64,000 nt of DNA, from contig NC_080686.1 of the NCBI RefSeq assembly GCF_030445035.2, positions 578,731 through 642,730 of the forward strand. The letters are read 5' to 3'. Below, one piece after another: positions 59,720 to 64,000 of the stretch. Origin of the DNA: Dasypus novemcinctus (lineage: Eukaryota > Chordata > Mammalia > Cingulata > Dasypodidae). Numbering within the stretch: the first letter of the stretch is position 1; each line of letters opens with the position of its first letter. The notes below the pieces were generated by a model that saw nothing but the letters and a program-made list of their open reading frames with translations, was not told where the DNA came from and ran no database searches. Made by a program: the position numbers and the translations under genes.

Positions 59720-60480
59720 TGGTTATTTTTAGCATGGAGTATCTTTTTCAAAGATTTCACTTTCAGGCAGTTTTTATCCCTGGATCTAAGGTGAGTCTCT
59801 TGTAGGCAGCACATGGATGGCTCATGTTTTTCCATCCATTCTGTCAGCCTGTATCTTTTTTTTTAAGATTTATTTTATTTATTCCTATCCTCTTACCCCT
59901 CCATTGTCTGCTCTCTGTGTCCATGTGCTGTGTGTTTTTCTGTGTCTGCTTGCATTATCTGGCAGCACTGGGAAACTGTCTTTTTTTGTTGTTCCATCAT
60001 CTTGCTGTGTCAGCTCTCCATGTGCAGTGCCACTCCTGGGTGAGCTGCACCTTTTTTTCACATAGGGCAGCTCTCCTTGTGGGGTGCACTCCTTACACAT
60101 AAGGCACCGCTATGCAGGGGCATCCCTGCATGGCAGAGCACTCCTTGAGTGCAGCAACACTGCACGTGGGCCAGCTTACCACACAGGTCAGGAGGCCCTG
60201 GGGATTGAACCCTGGGCCCTCCATGTGGTAGATGGATTCTCTAGCAGGTGAACCATGTCTGCTTCCCAGCCTATATCTTTTGACTGGGGAGTTTAATCTA
60301 TTCACATTCAATGTTATTACTGTAAATGCATTATTTACTTCTATCATTTTATTCTTTGGTTTTCATATGTCATGTCTTATTTCTGTCTGTATTTTCACTC
60401 TCTTGATTATCCTTTCTGCTATTCTTTCTTTTATAATCTCTTCCAAACCTCTGTCTCCTGTCTTTTTCTGTCAGGTGGTA
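59720..60480 (-). pseudogene. L1 ORF2 5' part (endonuclease), truncated
   Basis: Minus-strand L1 ORF2. Its start region lies at 60320-60281 (complement of ttttgactggggagtttaat...), and it runs into the endonuclease, with the complement of gagtctcttgtaggcagcac near 59800. It ends about 59720, so RT and 3'UTR are missing. Interrupted by the SINE 59860-60266. Confidence 0.75.
59860..60266 (-). mobile_element. DAS-type SINE
   Basis: Reverse copy flanked by cagcctgtatctttt (59845-59859) and cagcctatatctttt (60267-60281). The body is diverged and CpG-poor; box B complement is gggattgaaccct near 60202. Confidence 0.92.
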
Positions 60481-61189
60481 AGGTCTCCTTTAATATTTCC
60501 TACAAAATGGAATCATTTTTATGAATTCTCTTAATTTCTGTTTTCTTTGTATTTTAAATGCACCTTTCATATTTGAAGGCCAATTTTGGTGGATAAAGAT
60601 TTCTCAGCTGGCAGTTTTTCTCTTTTAGTATCCTAATTACATCATGCCATTGTCTTCTCTTCTTCAAGTACTGATGAGAAATCCACAAAAAAATCTTTCT
60701 GGGCATCCATTGTATGTGATAGTTTGCTTCTCCATTGCTGTTGTCAGAATTTTCTCTTTATCTTTGACATTTGGCAATTGGAGTAGTCCTGTTAGACCTA
60801 CTATGAATCTGAATAGACCTGTTGAAGTAGGTCTATTCACATTTATTCTGATTGGGGTACACTGTGCTTCCTGGACATGCAAGGTCATTACTTTCATAAG
60901 GGTTGGGAAATTTTCAGCTCTTATTACCTCAGATACTCTTTCTACTCCTTTCCCTTCTCTTCCCCTTCTGGAACTGACATGACATGCATGTGGTTGTGTT
61001 TTCTGTTATCACTCAACTCCCTGAGCCCTTGCTCAATTTTTCACATTCTTTTCTCTTTCTGTTCTTTTCTTTCTTCCATTTCTGCTGTTCTGTCTTCTGC
61101 ATCACTTATTGTTTATTCTGTCATTTCAAACTTGCTGTTGTATGCCTCTAATGTTTTGTTGTTGTTTTGTTTGTTTCCTCTTAAAGAGG

Positions 61190-61262
61190 TACTGACAATT
61201 GAACCCAGGACCTTGTGCATTGTAAGCAGATGCCCAACCACTGAGCTACATCTGCTCTGCAG
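61190..61262 (-). mobile_element. Short tRNA-derived SINE
   Basis: The reverse strand has box A tagctcagtgg (complement of ccactgagcta) and box B gggttcaattg (complement of caattgaaccc). About 70 bp, without the long DAS body. Confidence 0.75.
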
Positions 61263-61296
61263 TGAGAGTTCATTTTTTCATTTGTTGTTTTTATTA

Positions 61297-61370
61297 GGTG
61301 CCAGGGATCAAACCTGGGACCTTGTACATGAAAAGTAGATCCTCGACCACGTGAGCTACAACTGCTGCCC
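61297..61370 (-). mobile_element. Short tRNA-derived SINE
   Basis: The reverse strand shows a box A variant tagctcacgtgg and box B ggtttgatccc. A second member of the short family 35 bp from the first, same orientation. Confidence 0.75.
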
Positions 61371-61431
61371 TCTAATTTGTTTTTTATCCCACTATTGTGT
61401 CTTTCTTTACCCTGAGTTCTGTTACTTTTCT

Positions 61432-62191
61432 TTTTTTTTTTAAGAGCCTTTTTGTAATGAATAATTTTATTGTTGTGGGTGAGTTTGTTCAGTCCTCAAG
61501 CCTCCTAATTCCTGTCTTTACTGTCTTTTTTTTAATTATTTATTTATTTTTTAATTTACATTAAAAAAAATATGAGGTCCCATTCAACCCCACCGCCCCC
61601 CCACTCCCCCCACAGCAACACTCTCTCCCATCATCATGACACATCCATTGCACCTGGTAAAGTTCATCTCTGAGCATCACTGCACCCCTTAGTCAATGGT
61701 CCACATCATAGCCCAGCCTCTCTCACGTTCCATCCAGTGGGCCCTGGGGGGATCTACAGTGTCCCGTAATTGTCCATGAAGCACTATCCAGGACAACTCC
61801 ACGTCCCGAAAATGCCTCCACATCTCATCTCTTCCTCCCGTTCCCCACACCCAGCAGCCCCCATGGCTACCGTTCCCACACCCATTCCACATTTTCTCTG
61901 TGGACATTGGATTGGTTGTGTCCATTGCACACCTATGTCAAGTGAGGGCTTAGATTCCACATGGGTACTGGATGCACTCCTCCCGCTTCTAGTTGTAGAC
62001 ACTCTAGGCTCCATGTTGTGGTGGTTGACCTTCTTCAACTCCATGTTAGCTGAGTGGAGTAAGTCCAATAAATCAAAGTGTAGGAGCTGAAGTCTGTTGA
62101 GGCTCTGGGCCTGGGTGTCATATTATCAGTCCAGAGATTCAAATCCCCTACATATATCTCAAACCCAGCACCAACTACAATTCCAATAAAG
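61432..62191 (-). mobile_element. Family TS retroposon with 3' transduced segment
   Basis: Identical 12-bp flanks tgttacttttct at 61420-61431 and 62192-62203. Reading the minus strand, the TS body (62191 to about 61545) ends in its usual terminus and an A-rich run. About 84 bp of unrelated sequence follow (61525-61442), with an AATAAA hexamer at 61471-61466, then a second A run (61441-61432) directly next to the target duplication. This is the structure of a 3' transduction by read-through polyadenylation. Confidence 0.88.
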
Positions 62192-62444
62192 TGTTACTTT
62201 TCTATTCAGGCTTCCAAATTCTTCTTTGTGCTCACTTGTCTTCTTGATATCTTTTATCTTTTTATCCATATCATCTTTCAATTCATTAATTTGATTTTGG
62301 AAGTTTGTATGCATCTCCTTGGTTAGTTGTCTGAAATCCTGTGTCTCTTCTGGGGACTTTGATAGATTCCTTTTCTTGGGTCATTTCTTCTCTTTTCTCA
62401 GAATGACTTGTAACTTTTTCCTGATGTCTAGGCATCTGATTTGA

Positions 62445-63253
62445 ATCGTGAGTTTACTCAGATGCTCACTTTCCTTTCATAGGGATTTAGCGGCAGGAGG
62501 CTGTGTGTTACTGGTGTCCTTGATTCTTGGTTCAACTTGTTCTGGGTCTTAGGATACTCCCTGTTAGTTGCTCAGATCTGGGCCCTGAGTAATGTGTTGC
62601 AGACCTGCTTCCTAGGCCCTTGGGGAGGGAGACTGTAAAGACCAGAAAATGCCTCTCTTGCTTATTTGTGCTCCTTATATGCTTTTCCTTGGTCCAGCCA
62701 TGGCACTCTTTGTCAGCCTTCTCAATTCAAAGCCTGGTCAGAGTGTGTTTACATCCACCAGACCAGATCACAGTGATAGAGGATCCTGCCTGGAGGCTAA
62801 GAGCCCCCTAATTCAAACAGTCATTCCTGGTCTATAGAGAGGGCAATTAGTCCCCTGCTGGCTCCCAGGCAAACAATAGCAGGGCCCCACCCAGGCTGCA
62901 GGAGCTCAAGGGCACAGCAGACCAAAGTTGTGGGTCAAAAGCAGCCAGCCTTAGGCTTTGTTGCTCTCTCCTCACTTCTGGGAGGTGGGTCCCCCTTTGT
63001 AGCCAGTGGCCCTGAGGCCTGAGAATTCAAAGTGTCTATATGGTGGGGGTGGATACTGGAAACTGCAGCATGTACTCATAGTTTTGCCACCATGGTTCTT
63101 TTCCATTGCCCCTCTATCTCCTGGGTGGTGTCCAGGCTTCCGCTGGGGTCCTGACCCCTAGAAGTTTCTTTCCAGGCCATTTCTGCCTGTCCTCTAGCTA
63201 TTTTTCTGGAAGAGAAGAGAGTCCTCTGTCTTGCTAATCTGCCATCTTCCCAG
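62445..63253 (-). promoter_or_regulatory. L1 5'UTR (minus strand) with intact 5' end
   Basis: Minus-strand leader upstream of ORF1. Its inner part matches the 48800-49020 leader (complement of gttactggtgtccttgattc near 62510). The 5' end reads gggaagatggcagattagc on the minus strand, the conserved L1 start with an AAGATGGC YY1-type site at 63248-63241. The abrupt change to AT-rich sequence at 63254 supports a full-length 5' end. Confidence 0.75.
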
Positions 63254-63639
63254 AAGAATCATTGTAAAGTAATAGAAGCCATTTGAGTTCACAAGATTTC
63301 AATAAAGATAATAATAATGAATATGTATTCAGACTATTTGTACCCCATCTTTCCATAACGGTTTTTTAGTATATGCACAAACACATATTTATAGAAATAA
63401 TTATAAAATTCTCTTGAAACTAAAGCACTAAAGAAGTTAAAGCCATAAAGAAGGCAAAAGTAAACATTCTCACAAAGAGAGTTAATACAAATTGCATCAA
63501 ATTTGACTGAATTAGTGTTCAGGGCAAAGTGAGAATTGTGGACATTTGAAATACTGATTTCCAAAGTGATTTTTCACTTAATGATTTTTTGATTGCTTTC
63601 TGGGTCCCATTGGAAAGGTGAGTTGTCAGAGGGAATCTT
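63254..63639. other. AT-rich sequence, nothing recognised
   Basis: Flank of the minus-strand L1. No feature. Confidence 0.4.
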
Positions 63640-64000
63640 TGGTGTTGGGGATTGCATAATGTCCCCCACAAAAGGTATGTTCAGGTTCCAACCCCTGGTC
63701 TGTGGGTGGGAACACTTTTGTAAATAGGACCTTTGAATATATGGGCCTTAAATCCAGTGTCGCTGAAGTCCTTATAAGCAAAGCAAATGGATGTGGAAAG
63801 GAAGCTCTGGGAGCAGCCTGAAGCTGGAAGTCAACAGAACCCAGAAGAGAAAGGAGAAGATGCAGCCATATGCATCAGCACATGACAGAAAAGCCAAGGA
63901 GCACCAACATGGCTGGTGAGTTCTAAGTACTGACTCTGGGAGGAAGCAAGCCTTCTGGCCTCTGAAACCTTGAGTCTGTAAATCCCTGTTGGTAAGCCAA
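63640..64000 (+). mobile_element. LTR-like interspersed repeat, cut by window end
   Basis: Begins gggattgcataatgtccccc and continues with gacctttgaatatatgggcc, gtccttataagcaaagcaaa and aagctggaagtcaac. It is related to the minus-strand copy at 4967-5372. Layout and terminal similarity suggest a solitary LTR or similar, but termini and target duplication cannot be checked here. Confidence 0.5.

Larger units (their letters stand above)
60481..62444 (-). pseudogene. L1 ORF1 pseudogene, interrupted by SINEs and a TS copy
   Basis: The reverse strand from about 62444 to 60481 is homologous to 49086-50110: the complement of gttgggaaattttcagctct near 60900 and of gatttctcagctggcagttt near 60600. Insertions at 61190-61262, 61297-61370 and 61432-62191 split it. 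Closed frames. Confidence 0.7.

Overview
This window is repeat-dense mammalian nuclear DNA. The best guess for the organism is an armadillo (Cingulata, Dasypus type, most likely the nine-banded armadillo). The diagnostic signal is a tRNA-derived SINE of about 350-420 bp, with a box A like tggcccagtgg, a box B like ggttcaaaccc and a tail of aaataaataaatcttt. It matches the armadillo-specific DAS-SINE type and occurs about 15 times on both strands. No host protein-coding exon, tRNA, rRNA or snRNA gene was recognised. The long open frames are antisense shadows of repeats or chance frames in GC-rich DNA.

Layout. 1-11.4 kb: comparatively repeat-poor sequence with two copies of an L1-tailed repeat (called family TS here), MIR relics, an LTR-like repeat, an old L1 relic and one possible decayed retrocopy. 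11.4-20.6 kb: SINEs, TS copies, a degraded class-I ERV envelope piece and an L1 ORF2 split by two TS insertions, the second with a twin-priming inversion. 20.7-25.5 kb: an internally deleted L1 with tandem ~400-bp 5'UTR units. 25.6-34.4 kb: old L1 3' ends and a nest of four SINEs of three types. 35.1-45.9 kb: a near-complete but dead L1 with two kilobase-scale 5'UTR monomers and five or more nested SINEs. 45.9-48.2 kb: the longest TS copy, interrupted by a solo LTR. 48.2-56.7 kb: another nearly complete dead L1 with ~190-bp 5'UTR repeats. 57.5-58.2 kb: the only CpG island. 59.7-63.25 kb: a minus-strand L1 with an intact 5' end, carrying SINEs and a TS copy with an apparent 3' transduction. 63.6 kb to the end: an LTR-like repeat.

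How the parts work together. Autonomous L1s would have supplied the reverse transcriptase. The SINEs and family TS look like its clients: A-rich tails, 12-16 bp target duplications, 5' truncation, one twin-priming inversion and one 3' transduction are all visible. Every L1 here is now broken. At least three unrelated L1 5'UTR architectures are present, which suggests promoter turnover in this lineage.

The best candidates for something undescribed are family TS (about 1.9 kb, no sense ORF, L1-like 3' end, recurrent antisense open frame with a hydrophobic segment), the kilobase-scale L1 promoter monomers that contain a tRNA-like box A, and the orphan CpG island.
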